Shown: one piece after another, positions 36,204-45,829 of the stretch
How the letters are laid out: each line of letters opens with the position of its first letter
Numbering within the stretch: position 1 is the first letter of the stretch
Origin: Neobacillus paridis
Lineage (GTDB): Bacteria > Bacillota > Bacilli > Bacillales > Cytobacillaceae
DNA length: 64,000 bases
Direction: 5' to 3'
NCBI RefSeq assembly: GCF_016765675.1
Contig: NZ_JAESWB010000278.1
Span: 99,908-163,907, forward strand
Notes under the pieces: model-generated
Databases searched by the model: none
Seen by the model: the letters and a program-made list of their open reading frames with translations, nothing else
Told to the model about the DNA's origin: nothing
Program-made: the position numbers and the translations under genes

Positions 36204-36260
36204 AATTGTCGTCTCTTCTAGTCGTTTTATCACCTCTCCCAATAGAACAGGAGGGAAAAG

Positions 36261-37097
36261 ATGAAGCAAACAACAGATTTTCTGAAAATGAAGGAAATGG
36301 ATGAAAGGATTGTCATGGTGACGGCCTACGATTTTCCGTCTGCCAAGCAAGCAGAGCAGGCAGGAGTGGACGTCATTCTCGTTGGCGATTCTCTAGGGAT
36401 GGTGGTTTTAGGCTACAATTCTACCGTGTCCGTAACACTTGAGGACATGATTCATCATGCCAAGGCGGTAAAACGGGGGGCAAAGGACACGTTTATTGTC
36501 GTCGATATGCCGTTTCTCAGTTATCATTTATCAATTAGAGATACGTTGATCAACGCTGGAAGAATCATTCAAGAAACAGGAGCACATGCCGTTAAGTTGG
36601 AAGGGGCAGATGAGGTCATTGAAAAAATTGCTGCTTTAACAAAGGCAGGAATCCCTGTATGTTCTCATTTAGGGTTAACACCGCAATCTGTTGGTGTTTT
36701 GGGCGGCTATAAAGTTCAAGGAAAAGACGTACAGGCAGCAAAAAAATTAATCGAAGATGCAAAAAAATGTGAAGCTGCCGGAGCGTTTGCCCTTGTGTTG
36801 GAATGTGTGCCAAAACAACTTGCCGCTGAGGTGGCAAAATCTCTTTCCATTCCCGTGATAGGTATTGGTGCAGGAATGAATGTCGATGGGCAAGTCCTTG
36901 TATATCATGATATTTTAGGCTACGGAGTGGAACGGGTGCCGAAGTTTGTAAAACAATATCACTCCGTCCATCCAATTATGGTTGAGTCAATTGAAGCCTA
37001 TGCTCGTGATGTGAGAAATAAGCAATTTCCTGAAGATAAACATTCTTTTACGATGAAGGAACAGGAATTAAAGGCCCTTTACGGAGGTTTGGAATGA
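36261..37097 (+). CDS. panB: 3-methyl-2-oxobutanoate hydroxymethyltransferase
   Basis: PanB adds a hydroxymethyl group from methylene-tetrahydrofolate to ketoisovalerate, giving ketopantoate, the first pantothenate-specific step. The 278-residue TIM barrel has [16 protein letters not shown] near 20-35, the metal-binding VGDSLGMV near 42-49 and AVKLEGADE near 112-120. ATG at 36261 follows AGGAGGG. The stop overlaps the panC start (ATGA). Confidence 0.97.
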   Translation: MKQTTDFLKMKEMDERIVMVTAYDFPSAKQAEQAGVDVILVGDSLGMVVLGYNSTVSVTLEDMIHHAKAVKRGAKDTFIVVDMPFLSYHLSIRDTLINAGRIIQETGAHAVKLEGADEVIEKIAALTKAGIPVCSHLGLTPQSVGVLGGYKVQGKDVQAAKKLIEDAKKCEAAGAFALVLECVPKQLAAEVAKSLSIPVIGIGAGMNVDGQVLVYHDILGYGVERVPKFVKQYHSVHPIMVESIEAYARDVRNKQFPEDKHSFTMKEQELKALYGGLE

Positions 37098-37942
37098 AAG
37101 TCATCACAACGATCAAAGAAATGCAGGCAGAAATGGGCTTACAAAGGCAAACCGGCAAAACGGTAGGGTTTGTACCGACAATGGGGTACCTCCACGAAGG
37201 ACACTTGTCATTAATAAAGCATGCCCGTAAGGAAAATGATCTCGTCGTATTAAGCATTTTTGTCAATCCCATTCAATTTGGTCCAAACGAGGATTATGCC
37301 ACATATCCACGTGATTTTGAGCGGGATCGTGCCTTGGCTGAAGGTGAAAATGTTGATTATCTGTTTTATCCGTCAGTTGAGGAAATGTACCCTCATAACC
37401 TATCGGTTAAAGCAGTTGTATTGGAACGGACCTCGGTTTTATGCGGCAGATCCCGTCCCGGGCATTTTGATGGTGTTGCAACCGTAATAACCAAGTTATT
37501 TCATATTGTGATGCCGACAAGGGCCTATTTTGGCAAAAAGGATGCCCAGCAGGTAGCGGTTATTGAGGGGCTAATTGCTGATTTTAATTTTCCCGTTGAA
37601 CTGGTTGCTGTAGATATTGTCCGTGAAGAGGATGGACTTGCCAAAAGCTCACGAAATGTTCGCCTCCTCCCTGAGGAAAGACAGCAGGCACCACTGCTTT
37701 ACAAAAGTTTAACGACAGCAAAATCACTGATAGAACAGGGAGAAAAAGATCCGGCAACGATCGTGAATGCTGTCAAGGAAATGATTATCAGCCGAACAAA
37801 CGGGACCATAGATTACGTTGAAATTTATTCCTATCCTGAGCTTGAACCGTTGGAAACATTGACAGGACGATTCATCCTTGCATTGGCGGTCAAATTTTCC
37901 CACGTTCGGTTAATAGATAATCTCATTATGGAAATCGATTGA
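37094..37942 (+). CDS. panC: Pantothenate synthetase
   Basis: PanC condenses pantoate and beta-alanine with ATP. The 282-residue class I synthetase-like protein has [13 protein letters not shown] near 28-40 (HIGH-type motif HEGH), the pantoate-binding [16 protein letters not shown] near 57-72 and GKKDAQQ near 148-154. It overlaps panB by 4 bp and precedes panD by 19 bp. Confidence 0.97.
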   Translation: MKVITTIKEMQAEMGLQRQTGKTVGFVPTMGYLHEGHLSLIKHARKENDLVVLSIFVNPIQFGPNEDYATYPRDFERDRALAEGENVDYLFYPSVEEMYPHNLSVKAVVLERTSVLCGRSRPGHFDGVATVITKLFHIVMPTRAYFGKKDAQQVAVIEGLIADFNFPVELVAVDIVREEDGLAKSSRNVRLLPEERQQAPLLYKSLTTAKSLIEQGEKDPATIVNAVKEMIISRTNGTIDYVEIYSYPELEPLETLTGRFILALAVKFSHVRLIDNLIMEID

Positions 37943-37961
37943 ATATAGGAGGACCAAACCA

Positions 37962-38345
37962 ATGTTTCGCACCATGATGAATGGGAAAATCCATCGCGCT
38001 ACTGTTACCGAAGCCAATTTAAACTATGTGGGCAGTATTACAATTGATCAAGATATACTGGATGCTGTTGGCATGCTGGCGAATGAAAAAGTACAAATTG
38101 TCAACAATAACAATGGTGCCCGGCTTGAAACATACATCATTCCCGGGGAAAGAGGAAGCGGGATTATTTGTTTAAATGGAGCTGCAGCCCGCCTTGTGCA
38201 GCCTGGTGACATAATCATTATTATCTCGTATGTAATCTTGCCTGAGGAAAAAGCTGCGGCTCATCAACCAAAAGTGGCAATTATGGATGAACATAACCGC
38301 ATTAAGGAACTATTAACTGGCGAACCAGCCCTTACGATCATGTAA
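37962..38345 (+). CDS. panD: Aspartate 1-decarboxylase
   Basis: PanD makes beta-alanine from aspartate with a pyruvoyl cofactor. The 127-residue proenzyme has the self-cleavage site YVGSITID, with cleavage between G24 and S25, and the conserved N-G-A-A-A-R segment near 72-77. ATG at 37962 is behind TAGGAGG. It completes panBCD and is followed by a terminator. Confidence 0.97.
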   Translation: MFRTMMNGKIHRATVTEANLNYVGSITIDQDILDAVGMLANEKVQIVNNNNGARLETYIIPGERGSGIICLNGAAARLVQPGDIIIIISYVILPEEKAAAHQPKVAIMDEHNRIKELLTGEPALTIM

Positions 38346-38373
38346 TATCCCGATGTTTCGGGGTATTTTTTTT
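38344..38373 (+). terminator. Intrinsic terminator after panD
   Basis: AATATCCCGA pairs with TCGGGGTATT (one wobble), followed by TTTTTT; it begins at the panD stop codon. Confidence 0.88.
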
Positions 38374-38465
38374 AAGACGTTGAAACTTTGGTTAAACAGA
38401 GTGTGTTTTCTTTTTAGTCTTTTTATGATACCGTTTAAGGAACGAAGTCTTGGGGTGTAAATGAA

Positions 38466-41270
38466 ATGTTTAATAAATTTGTCGTAATTGATTTGGAAAC
38501 AACTGGGAATATTCCTAAAAAAGGTGATAAAATTATTCAATTTGCTGCCGTAGTAATCGAAAATGGAATGATTACGGAACAATACTCGTCATTGATTAAT
38601 CCCCAAAAAGCGATCCCGGTTTTCATTGAAGAACTAACTGGAATTAATGACGAAATGGTCATAAATGCTCCCATTTTTTCGGAAATTGCTCCGAAAGTCA
38701 TCTCCTTATTAGATGGTGCTTATTTTGTTGCTCATAATGTTTTATTTGATCTTTCCTTTCTTCAAGAGGAATTAATTAATGCTAATTATGAAGGCTTTTA
38801 TGGACCTGTATTGGATACGGTAGAATTGGCTCGAATATTGTATCCAACAGCAGACGGATATAAGCTGTCAGACTTGGCTGAACAAGAGAACCTAAGGCAT
38901 GATCGCCCGCATCAGGCCGATAGTGATGCGGAAGTAACGGCCGAACTTCTACTGATTTTTCTAAACCGGTTGATGACTCTGCCTCGCCACACACTTAAGC
39001 AGCTTGTTCCGCTGGCTGGGGGGTTAAAAAGTGATTTGCAGCAGCTGCTCGATGAAATGTTGGATCCTCTTGAAGGCACGGAGATAACTTTACCGCAACA
39101 TATAGAGATTTTTAAAGGAATCGCCCTAAAAAAGACATCGCCACAACCAGATTTTCCAGTTGCCTCCAGGAATACATCATATCCCGAAAATGACGAGGAT
39201 AAGATAAACATCCTTCACAAAGGTTTCAAATCGTTTGAGAAGCGAATTGGTCAATTTCAAATGATGGACGCCGTTTACAATGCCTTTTTAACTGATCGGC
39301 ATTTATTGATTGAGGCCGGCACTGGAGTAGGAAAATCCCTTGGATATCTTTTACCCGCTGCTTATTTTTCGCAGCAGTGTAAGCGACCAATTGTTATCAG
39401 TACTTTCACCATTCCATTGCAAGAGCAGCTGTTAAGAAAGGAAATCCCTTTCCTTAACAAGCTTTTACCTTTTAACATTCAGGCTGCCTTGCTCAAAGGC
39501 AGAAGCCATTATCTAAACTTGGAGAAATTCCACCAAACATTATTGGATGAAAATGATAACTATGATACAACCTTGACAAAAATGCAAATTCTCGTCTGGT
39601 TGACAGAGACAGAGACAGGGGATAAGGATGAATTAAATTTATCAAGCGGAGGGCAACTATTTTGGGACAAAGTAAGGAATGGACAGGCAGTCTATGAAAC
39701 AAATTCAGATTGGCTAGAAAAAGATTTCTTCTTAAAGGCTAAAAGAGATGCTGCAACGGCCGATCTCATTATTACAAACCATTCCTTGTTGTTAAGTGAT
39801 ATGACCGGAAAAGGACCCAGTTTGCCGCGATATGACTATGCTATTATTGACGAAGGACATCATCTTGAAAAATCAGCAACACAATTTTTGGGAGCATCGT
39901 TAGATTATTTAAGTATTCGATTATTCATTGGGAAATTCGGAACCTACGACCAATCACAGCTTTTTTATCAGATGGAAGAGATTGTGAACCGGCTGGCTGC
40001 TGATAAGGAAATAGCTGTTGTTCCCCCCTTTGAACTTAATCAACTGGTGTTGGATTTAATGTATGAAATCGATGAATTCTTTAAGCTGCTTGTTTTATAT
40101 GCCAATACGAGACTTGCCGCTGGACAGCGTTTGTATCGTGCCAAAGTCCCTTATTTCCGCTTCAACAATGAAAAGGAAGGAAAGGCAGTATCTCATAGTG
40201 CTGAAAGAATTGCCTTTTTACTAAAGGATCTCGAGCAGGCGATTAAGGAGCGGCTTGAATGGATTATATCTGAGGGTATGGTCCTAACCAGTACGCAATT
40301 AAATAAACTTGAAGAAATCCAGTTATTTTTAACAGAATTGGCGGATCTTAGAGAAACAGTTGTGGCTTGTTTTTTAAGCGAATCCAATCATGTCAAGTGG
40401 ATTGAAATCGACAGTCGTTCGCCGCAAAATATTACTACTTTTATCGCTCAGCCGGCAACAGTCGCTGATAAGTTAAAGGAGAACTTGTTCAACGCTAAGA
40501 AAGCGGTTATTGTTACCTCTGCTTCCTTAACCGTTAATCACTCGTTTCAATACATACTAAAAGGACTTGGCTTGGACCCTGTTTTAACTGAAACAGTTTT
40601 GATTCCGTCTCCATTTGATTATAAGAAACAAGTGCAACTATTAATTCCGGAAGATTTGCCGGAAATCAACACAGTCACGTTGGATGAGTTTGTCATCTCT
40701 TTAGCGGAACAGATTATTTCGATTGCTGAAGCAGCCAGAGGAAGAATGTTAATTCTTTTTACCTCCTATGACATGCTTAAAAAGACATATGAATTAATCA
40801 AAGAGAGCGGCTTTTTAGACGACTATGTTCTAATGGCCCAAGGGATCTCAAGTGGCAGCCCGGCTAGATTGACGAGGAATTTTAAACGTTATGATAAGGC
40901 GATACTGCTTGGAACGAACAGCTTTTGGGAGGGAATTGATATACCCGGGGAGGACTTATCCTGCCTATGTATTGTCAGGCTTCCATTTAGTTCACCGGAA
41001 GAGCCGTTAACCGAGGCGAAGAGCAAATTAATATTGGAACGGGGCGGCAATCCGTTTATAGAGTATGCTCTTCCAGAAGCAGTGCTCCGTTTTAAACAAG
41101 GATTTGGCCGCTTAATTCGCACAGAAAACGATAAAGGGATTATTGTCGTGTTTGATAAAAGAATCATTACGACAAAGTATGGCAACAGTTTTTTTGAATC
41201 GATTCCACCTGTATCGGTACGAAAAGGACCTGTGAATGAGTTAGTACAGATTATCCATACGTGGATCTGA
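38466..41270 (+). CDS. dinG: DinG-family helicase with N-terminal 3'-5' exonuclease domain
   Basis: The 934-residue protein joins a DEDDh exonuclease (residues 1-165, DLETTG with D9 and E11, and HRPHQADSDA-like RPHQADSD near 148-155) to an XPD-type helicase. The helicase shows Walker A GTGVGKS at 285-291, a DEGH box at 462-465 and GFGRLIRTENDKG near 881-893. The four Fe-S cysteines of E. coli DinG are not obvious, as in other Firmicute DinG proteins, which act mainly as nucleases. The ATG at 38466 follows GGGGTG. Confidence 0.95.
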   Translation: MFNKFVVIDLETTGNIPKKGDKIIQFAAVVIENGMITEQYSSLINPQKAIPVFIEELTGINDEMVINAPIFSEIAPKVISLLDGAYFVAHNVLFDLSFLQEELINANYEGFYGPVLDTVELARILYPTADGYKLSDLAEQENLRHDRPHQADSDAEVTAELLLIFLNRLMTLPRHTLKQLVPLAGGLKSDLQQLLDEMLDPLEGTEITLPQHIEIFKGIALKKTSPQPDFPVASRNTSYPENDEDKINILHKGFKSFEKRIGQFQMMDAVYNAFLTDRHLLIEAGTGVGKSLGYLLPAAYFSQQCKRPIVISTFTIPLQEQLLRKEIPFLNKLLPFNIQAALLKGRSHYLNLEKFHQTLLDENDNYDTTLTKMQILVWLTETETGDKDELNLSSGGQLFWDKVRNGQAVYETNSDWLEKDFFLKAKRDAATADLIITNHSLLLSDMTGKGPSLPRYDYAIIDEGHHLEKSATQFLGASLDYLSIRLFIGKFGTYDQSQLFYQMEEIVNRLAADKEIAVVPPFELNQLVLDLMYEIDEFFKLLVLYANTRLAAGQRLYRAKVPYFRFNNEKEGKAVSHSAERIAFLLKDLEQAIKERLEWIISEGMVLTSTQLNKLEEIQLFLTELADLRETVVACFLSESNHVKWIEIDSRSPQNITTFIAQPATVADKLKENLFNAKKAVIVTSASLTVNHSFQYILKGLGLDPVLTETVLIPSPFDYKKQVQLLIPEDLPEINTVTLDEFVISLAEQIISIAEAARGRMLILFTSYDMLKKTYELIKESGFLDDYVLMAQGISSGSPARLTRNFKRYDKAILLGTNSFWEGIDIPGEDLSCLCIVRLPFSSPEEPLTEAKSKLILERGGNPFIEYALPEAVLRFKQGFGRLIRTENDKGIIVVFDKRIITTKYGNSFFESIPPVSVRKGPVNELVQIIHTWI

Positions 41271-41318
41271 TAAAAAATGGAAAAATGCACATCCTATTAT
41301 GGTATAGGAGGTGCCCTG

Positions 41319-42164
41319 ATGAAATTCCTGTTCATCGTTTTAAGCGTCTTTCTTTCATTCTCATCGAATGTAACGGCAGCTTCACCCGTTTCAAATCAAA
41401 TAGAAAAGATAAACGTAAATGTCAGGGACCATGAAATGGCTGTTTCCTTTTTAGGATTATCTGAGGGGGAAGCAACTCTTATCCAAGGCCCTAACGATAA
41501 CAATATATTGGTAAATACCGGCGGCAATGGGACAAGGTCTGAATTGGAAGATTGGTTAAACCGCTATAATGTCGATAAGCTGAATACCTTAATTCTGACG
41601 AACGATTTTACCAAGGTTTCTTACAAGCTGATCAATGAACTGATTTCCGAATATAAAATTGAAGAAATTATTGCAACAACGAAACTGGCAGACCAATTGG
41701 CAAAAAACTTAACGACAAAAATGACCATTACCAATTGGCAGGAAGGAAGCAAAACCAAGGTTCTTCCTGAGGCAACTGCTACTGTTCAATATGCAGGGGT
41801 TAAACCGCAAGAAGGTTTAGATTTTATGCTGGAGTTTTTTAACCACCGCATCTTCCTCATGACCTCCTGCAGCGAACGGGCGGAGCAAGTACTGTTGAAG
41901 AAAAATGTGAAGGATGTTCATGTTTTTAAGCTGCCCAAGTATACCAAAGAAAGTCCGATTTCTGAGACGTTAATCCATTATCTGAATCCCCAAATATCGG
42001 TGCTGTTTGCTGCTGCAGAATACGGTCCCAATCCTGACGTGCTATATGATTTAAATGATACGTGGTCAGAGATTTACTATACAAAGCGGCACGGCACGAT
42101 TACGATCAAGTTTACGGAAACGAAATTTGAGGTTATTACAATCCCGGTTACCGCTGAGGAATAA
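41319..42164 (+). CDS. Secreted protein resembling a degenerate MBL-fold (ComEC-type) hydrolase
   Basis: The protein has 281 residues with a signal peptide (residues 1-19, ending in VTAAS). The following domain has the strand order of ComEC-type metallo-beta-lactamase domains: AVSFLGLSEGEATLIQGP, then ILVNTGGNG, then LNTLILTND. The HxHxDH zinc motif that should follow is replaced by TNDFTKVSY, so the usual two-metal chemistry is unlikely. The ATG at 41319 is behind TAGGAGGTG. In B. subtilis the short ypmA gene occupies this place. Confidence 0.65.
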   Translation: MKFLFIVLSVFLSFSSNVTAASPVSNQIEKINVNVRDHEMAVSFLGLSEGEATLIQGPNDNNILVNTGGNGTRSELEDWLNRYNVDKLNTLILTNDFTKVSYKLINELISEYKIEEIIATTKLADQLAKNLTTKMTITNWQEGSKTKVLPEATATVQYAGVKPQEGLDFMLEFFNHRIFLMTSCSERAEQVLLKKNVKDVHVFKLPKYTKESPISETLIHYLNPQISVLFAAAEYGPNPDVLYDLNDTWSEIYYTKRHGTITIKFTETKFEVITIPVTAEE

Positions 42165-42230
42165 CTCCAGAATTTTTGAAAAAATTCTCCTAAAACAGGC
42201 TTGATTTAGCTTATTATTGTGGTAACCTAT

Positions 42231-42236
42231 TATAAT
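42231..42236 (+). promoter_or_regulatory. Candidate -10 box upstream of ypmB
   Basis: TATAAT lies 37 bases before the ypmB start; no good -35 is seen at 16-18 bp. Confidence 0.35.
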
Positions 42237-42272
42237 AATGAAGTAGATGACTATATAAAGAAGTGATGGAAA

Positions 42273-42743
42273 GTGAAAAAGTGGATCATTTCAATACCGA
42301 TTGTTCTTGTCTTAATATTTGTTGCCGGTTTTTTTAAGGTGTATTATAGTTCAATGGAACCGGTTAAGGCAGCTGAAAGAAAATCCCTTAAGCTTGCAGG
42401 GGAAGAAATAAGCAAAGTAGATGACTTTCATATTTATAATGGTCAAGAACAGGTAAATGTGCTTGAAGGGAGAAACAAACAGGGTAAAAAAATAATTGTT
42501 TGGATTCCTGAAAAAAGTAAACAGGTCATTGTAAAGCAAGCGAAAGATGGCATTTCAAAAGAGGAAGCCATTCAAAAACTGATGCAAGAAAAGAATCCTA
42601 AAAAAATTATCTCAGTCCGCCTAGGAATGGAAAAAAATATTCCTTTATGGGAAATTTATTACCGTTCTCAAAATAACCTGATAAATTATTACTATATTGA
42701 TTTTGAAACAGGGAAATGGCTGAAAAAAATTGAAAATTTATAG
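42273..42743 (+). CDS. ypmB: YpmB family membrane-anchored protein
   Basis: The 156-residue protein has one N-terminal membrane span (about 5-22) and two outer PepSY-like modules (DUF5590), with the typical G-I-S-K-E-E-A motif near 90-96 and a C-terminal Y-I-D-F-E-T-G-K-W. B. subtilis YpmB has the same length and the same position before aspB. The start is a GTG at 42273. Function unknown. Confidence 0.88.
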   Translation: MKKWIISIPIVLVLIFVAGFFKVYYSSMEPVKAAERKSLKLAGEEISKVDDFHIYNGQEQVNVLEGRNKQGKKIIVWIPEKSKQVIVKQAKDGISKEEAIQKLMQEKNPKKIISVRLGMEKNIPLWEIYYRSQNNLINYYYIDFETGKWLKKIENL

Positions 42744-42770
42744 CAGCGATGGAGATTGGAGGAAAAAGAA

Positions 42771-43967
42771 ATGGTGTTGGGATTAGCTAACAGGGTATTG
42801 TCACTTACACCGTCATCGACATTGGCAATCACCGCTAAAGCAAAAGAATTAAAAGAACAAGGGGAAGATGTGATTGGTTTAGGGGCTGGAGAACCTGACT
42901 TTAACACGCCACAGCACATTCTGGACGCAGCTGTTGAATCGATGAACGAGGGTTTTACCAAATATACCCCATCAGCGGGTCTACCTGCGCTCAAGCAGGC
43001 TATTATCAGGAAGTTGGAGACTGATCAAGGGATAGCCTATCAACCGAATGAAATCATTGTTGGTAATGGCGCCAAGCATGTGTTATATACTTTGTTTCAA
43101 GTACTGCTAAATGACGGAGATGAAGTCATTATTCCAACCCCATACTGGGTCAGTTACCCTGAACAAGTTAAATTGGCAGGTGGGGTGCCCGTCTTCATTG
43201 AGGGCAAAGAAGAAAATCAATTTAAAATTACAGCGGAACAATTGGAACAAGCAATAACAGACAAAACAAAGGCTGTTATTATTAATTCACCAAGCAATCC
43301 GACAGGGGTCATATATACAGAAGGAGAGCTTCGAGAATTAGGAAGAGTCTGCTTGAAAAAGGATATCCTTATTGTTTCCGATGAAATCTATGAAAAGCTT
43401 ATTTATGGTGGTGCCAAGCATGTCTCGATTGCCCAACTTTCTCCGGAACTAAAAGGGCAAACGATTATTATTAACGGGGTTTCCAAGTCGCATTCGATGA
43501 CAGGATGGAGAATTGGTTATGCTGCTGGCAACGAAACAATTATTAAAGCGATGACGAACCTGGCCAGCCATAGTACATCTAATCCGACAACTACGGCTCA
43601 ATATGCTGCAATTGCGGCCTATAATGGCCCTCAGGAGCCGGTCGAGGAAATGCGCAAGGCATTTGAGCAACGATTGGAAATTATTTATAATAAATTAACG
43701 TCTATCCCAGGTTTTACCTGCGTAAAGCCGCAAGGAGCGTTTTATCTCTTCCCAAATGTCAAGTCAGCTGCAGAAATGGCTGGTTATCAAAATGTCGATG
43801 ATTTTGCAGCCGCCTTGCTGGTTGAGGCAAAGGTAGCTGTCATTCCGGGTTCAGGTTTTGGGACACCAGACAATATCCGCCTGTCTTATGCAACATCACT
43901 TGACCTGTTAGAGAAAGCTATTGCCAGAATAAAGGAATTTGTGGAAGCAAAGAGTCATGCAAAATAA
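42771..43967 (+). CDS. aspB: Aspartate aminotransferase
   Basis: AspB transfers the amino group between aspartate/glutamate and 2-oxo acids using PLP. The 398-residue class I aminotransferase shows GLGAGEPDFNTP near 33-44, SPSNPTG near 170-176, and the PLP lysine in GVSKSHSMTGWRIGY near 235-249. I chose the ATG at 42771 behind GGAGGAA (42758-42764). In B. subtilis asnS follows in the same operon; here a terminator and dnaD follow. Confidence 0.96.
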   Translation: MVLGLANRVLSLTPSSTLAITAKAKELKEQGEDVIGLGAGEPDFNTPQHILDAAVESMNEGFTKYTPSAGLPALKQAIIRKLETDQGIAYQPNEIIVGNGAKHVLYTLFQVLLNDGDEVIIPTPYWVSYPEQVKLAGGVPVFIEGKEENQFKITAEQLEQAITDKTKAVIINSPSNPTGVIYTEGELRELGRVCLKKDILIVSDEIYEKLIYGGAKHVSIAQLSPELKGQTIIINGVSKSHSMTGWRIGYAAGNETIIKAMTNLASHSTSNPTTTAQYAAIAAYNGPQEPVEEMRKAFEQRLEIIYNKLTSIPGFTCVKPQGAFYLFPNVKSAAEMAGYQNVDDFAAALLVEAKVAVIPGSGFGTPDNIRLSYATSLDLLEKAIARIKEFVEAKSHAK

Positions 43968-43970
43968 TCT

Positions 43971-44003
43971 ACAGCCTGCGGAATGCAGGCTGTTTGTTTT
44001 CCT
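43971..44003 (+). terminator. Intrinsic terminator after aspB
   Basis: A perfect 9-bp stem ACAGCCTGC / GCAGGCTGT around GGAAT is followed by TTGTTTTCC. Confidence 0.88.
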
Positions 44004-44030
44004 TTTCCAAAGCTGGATGCCCTTCGGGTC

Positions 44031-44059
44031 TTACTGGGAGTAATCGTTCATGATATACT
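44031..44059 (+). promoter_or_regulatory. SigA-type promoter for dnaD
   Basis: TTACTG at 44031-44036 and TATACT at 44054-44059 are 17 bp apart, 20 bases before the dnaD start codon. Confidence 0.65.
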
Positions 44060-44078
44060 GATTAAGAGGTGTCCAAAC

Positions 44079-44780
44079 ATGAAATCAAATATTCTAGCAT
44101 GGCTGGAGGAGGGGAATATTACCGTCCCTAGTCTATTATTTTCGGAATATCGAAAGCTTAATTTGAATGAAACGGAACTTGTTCTCCTATTGAATATTTT
44201 AACTTTTTTAGAAAGAGGAAATTATTTTCCGACACCGGAAGAGCTGTCAGCAAGAATGACCATTTCCACTGCGGATTGTCATGAAATGCTTAGACGATTA
44301 ATGCAAAGGGGATTCCTTGAAATTATTGAGCAATACTCGAATGAGGGCATCCGCTTTGAAAAATACTCGATTAAACCTCTGTGGGAAAGACTTGTCGAGC
44401 AGTTTTTAGTGAACCACCAGAGTGGCCTGCAGGAAGCAACCAGGAAAACTGAAGAAATGGATCTATATACTTGTTTTGAGAAGGAATTTGGCCGGCCGCT
44501 TTCCCCATTTGAATGTGAATCACTAGCTATGTGGATGGATGATGATCATCATGACCCGATTATCATTAAAGCTGCATTGAGAGAGGCTGTGATGTCGGGA
44601 AAACTTAATTTCCGCTATATTGACAGAATCCTGTTTGAATGGAAGAAAAACGGGATTAAAACGATAGAGCAAGCGAAAAATCAGGGGCGGAAATTTCGCC
44701 AAAAACAGCTGCAAAAAAGTAATCCCAAGGAAGAAGCCCACAATCCTTCCGTTCCATTTTATAATTGGTTAGAGAATTAA
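44079..44780 (+). CDS. dnaD: Primosomal DNA replication protein DnaD
   Basis: DnaD remodels DNA and links DnaA/PriA to helicase loading in Firmicutes. The 233-residue protein has an N-terminal winged-helix oligomerisation domain (about 1-110) and the C-terminal DnaB/DnaD domain with FEKEFGRPLSPFE near 135-147 and the YIDRILFEWKKNGI motif near 184-197. The ATG at 44079, behind AGAGGTG (44065-44071), gives the family start MKSNILAWLEEG; the frame is open further upstream but contains the promoter and terminator. Confidence 0.94.
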   Translation: MKSNILAWLEEGNITVPSLLFSEYRKLNLNETELVLLLNILTFLERGNYFPTPEELSARMTISTADCHEMLRRLMQRGFLEIIEQYSNEGIRFEKYSIKPLWERLVEQFLVNHQSGLQEATRKTEEMDLYTCFEKEFGRPLSPFECESLAMWMDDDHHDPIIIKAALREAVMSGKLNFRYIDRILFEWKKNGIKTIEQAKNQGRKFRQKQLQKSNPKEEAHNPSVPFYNWLEN

Positions 44781-44794
44781 CGGGGGTGAACAAG

Positions 44795-45466
44795 TTGCTG
44801 AATAATAGCCAAATCCGATTTTGTTTAGACCAAATAGGCGAAATGTTTCCTAATGCACATTGTGAATTACATCATTCCAATCCTTTTGAATTGATTATCG
44901 CTGTTTCCTTGTCAGCACAATGTACCGATGCTTTAGTAAACAAGGTAACAAAAGAGCTATTTAAAAAATATAAAACCCCGGAAGACTATTTAAACGTATC
45001 CTTAGAAGAATTACAAAACGATATCCGCTCGATTGGACTTTACCGCAATAAGGCGAAAAATATCCAGAGTCTGTGCCGGATGCTTCTGAATGAATATGGC
45101 GGCAAGCTTCCAATGGACAGGGATGAGCTGACCAAGCTTCCTGGGGTTGGACGGAAAACAGCCAATGTGGTTGTGTCGGTAGCCTTTAATATTCCGGCAA
45201 TTGCCGTCGATACACATGTTGAACGGGTGAGCAAGCGGCTGGGAATTTGCCGCTGGAAGGACTCGGTTCTGGAAGTAGAGAAGACATTAATGAAAAAAAT
45301 CCCTAAAGAGGAGTGGTCTGTTTCCCATCACCGCCTTATCTTTTTCGGCAGATATCATTGTAAAGCACAAAATCCGAAGTGTGAAAGCTGCCCATTATTA
45401 GAATTATGCCGCGAGGGGAAAAAGAGAATGAAAGGAAAGACGGTTATCAATGGATCAGTTAAATAG
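44795..45466 (+). CDS. nth: Endonuclease III
   Basis: Nth is a DNA glycosylase/AP lyase that removes oxidised pyrimidines. The 223-residue protein has the helix-hairpin-helix LPGVGRKTANVV with catalytic lysine near 118-129, the catalytic aspartate in AVDTHVERVSKRLG, and the four-cysteine Fe-S loop C-x6-C-x2-C-x5-C near its end. I chose the TTG at 44795, 6 bases behind GGGGGTG, which gives the family N terminus MLNNSQIRFCLD. The dnaD stop is 14 bases upstream. Confidence 0.95.
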   Translation: MLNNSQIRFCLDQIGEMFPNAHCELHHSNPFELIIAVSLSAQCTDALVNKVTKELFKKYKTPEDYLNVSLEELQNDIRSIGLYRNKAKNIQSLCRMLLNEYGGKLPMDRDELTKLPGVGRKTANVVVSVAFNIPAIAVDTHVERVSKRLGICRWKDSVLEVEKTLMKKIPKEEWSVSHHRLIFFGRYHCKAQNPKCESCPLLELCREGKKRMKGKTVINGSVK

Positions 45467-45806
45467 TACTGTTACCGCGATCCTCGAAGAATGGAAGATA
45501 ACCAAGCCAAAACTGGAGGAACTATTTCGAAAACGTGATCAAAAAAGTGCGAAGCAGTTCATGGAAAAAGGTATTTTTTTGTTCAAACAATTTTTATTTA
45601 TAACTAATGACCTGCCTGTTTCTATCGAACAGACGATACCTTACCAGCAATTAACCTATAAACCGGTAAATCTTGAAGAAAGATTGGAATTTATTGGTTC
45701 TCGTCCTCATTTACATCATGCTTACCGCCAGTTAGCTGAACTAATGGTGGAACTGGAAAAAATGTATGTAAAAAAACAACTCCAAAAAAATCGTCCAGCT
45801 AAATAA
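45450..45806 (+). CDS. ypoC: YpoC family protein
   Basis: The 118-residue helical protein overlaps nth by 17 bp and is recognised mainly by its place and by conserved segments such as FMEKGIFLFKQFLF near 36-49 and YKPVNLEERLEFI near 72-84. Function unknown. It ends the dnaD-nth-ypoC unit inside a bidirectional terminator. Confidence 0.85.
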   Translation: MDQLNSTVTAILEEWKITKPKLEELFRKRDQKSAKQFMEKGIFLFKQFLFITNDLPVSIEQTIPYQQLTYKPVNLEERLEFIGSRPHLHHAYRQLAELMVELEKMYVKKQLQKNRPAK

Positions 45807-45822
45807 GCTAGACGATTTTTTT
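45784..45822. terminator. Bidirectional terminator between ypoC and ponA
   Basis: AAAAAAATCGTCCAGCT pairs with AGCTAGACGATTTTTTT (one bulge) around AAATA. T runs lie on both sides, and the stem covers the ypoC stop codon. Confidence 0.92.
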
Positions 45823-45829
45823 GGCTAAT

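Larger units (their letters stand above)
35885..36260 (+). other. Intergenic region birA-panB
   Basis: The 376 bases contain, in order, an unassigned 165-base stretch with several short inverted repeats (for example TCCG-TTAAT-CGGA near 36003-36015), a strong terminator (36053-36080), the longest repeat B copy (36080-36203) and a 57-base panB leader. The unassigned part could be a small transcript or a birA 3' end; I cannot match it to a known riboswitch. Confidence 0.4.
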
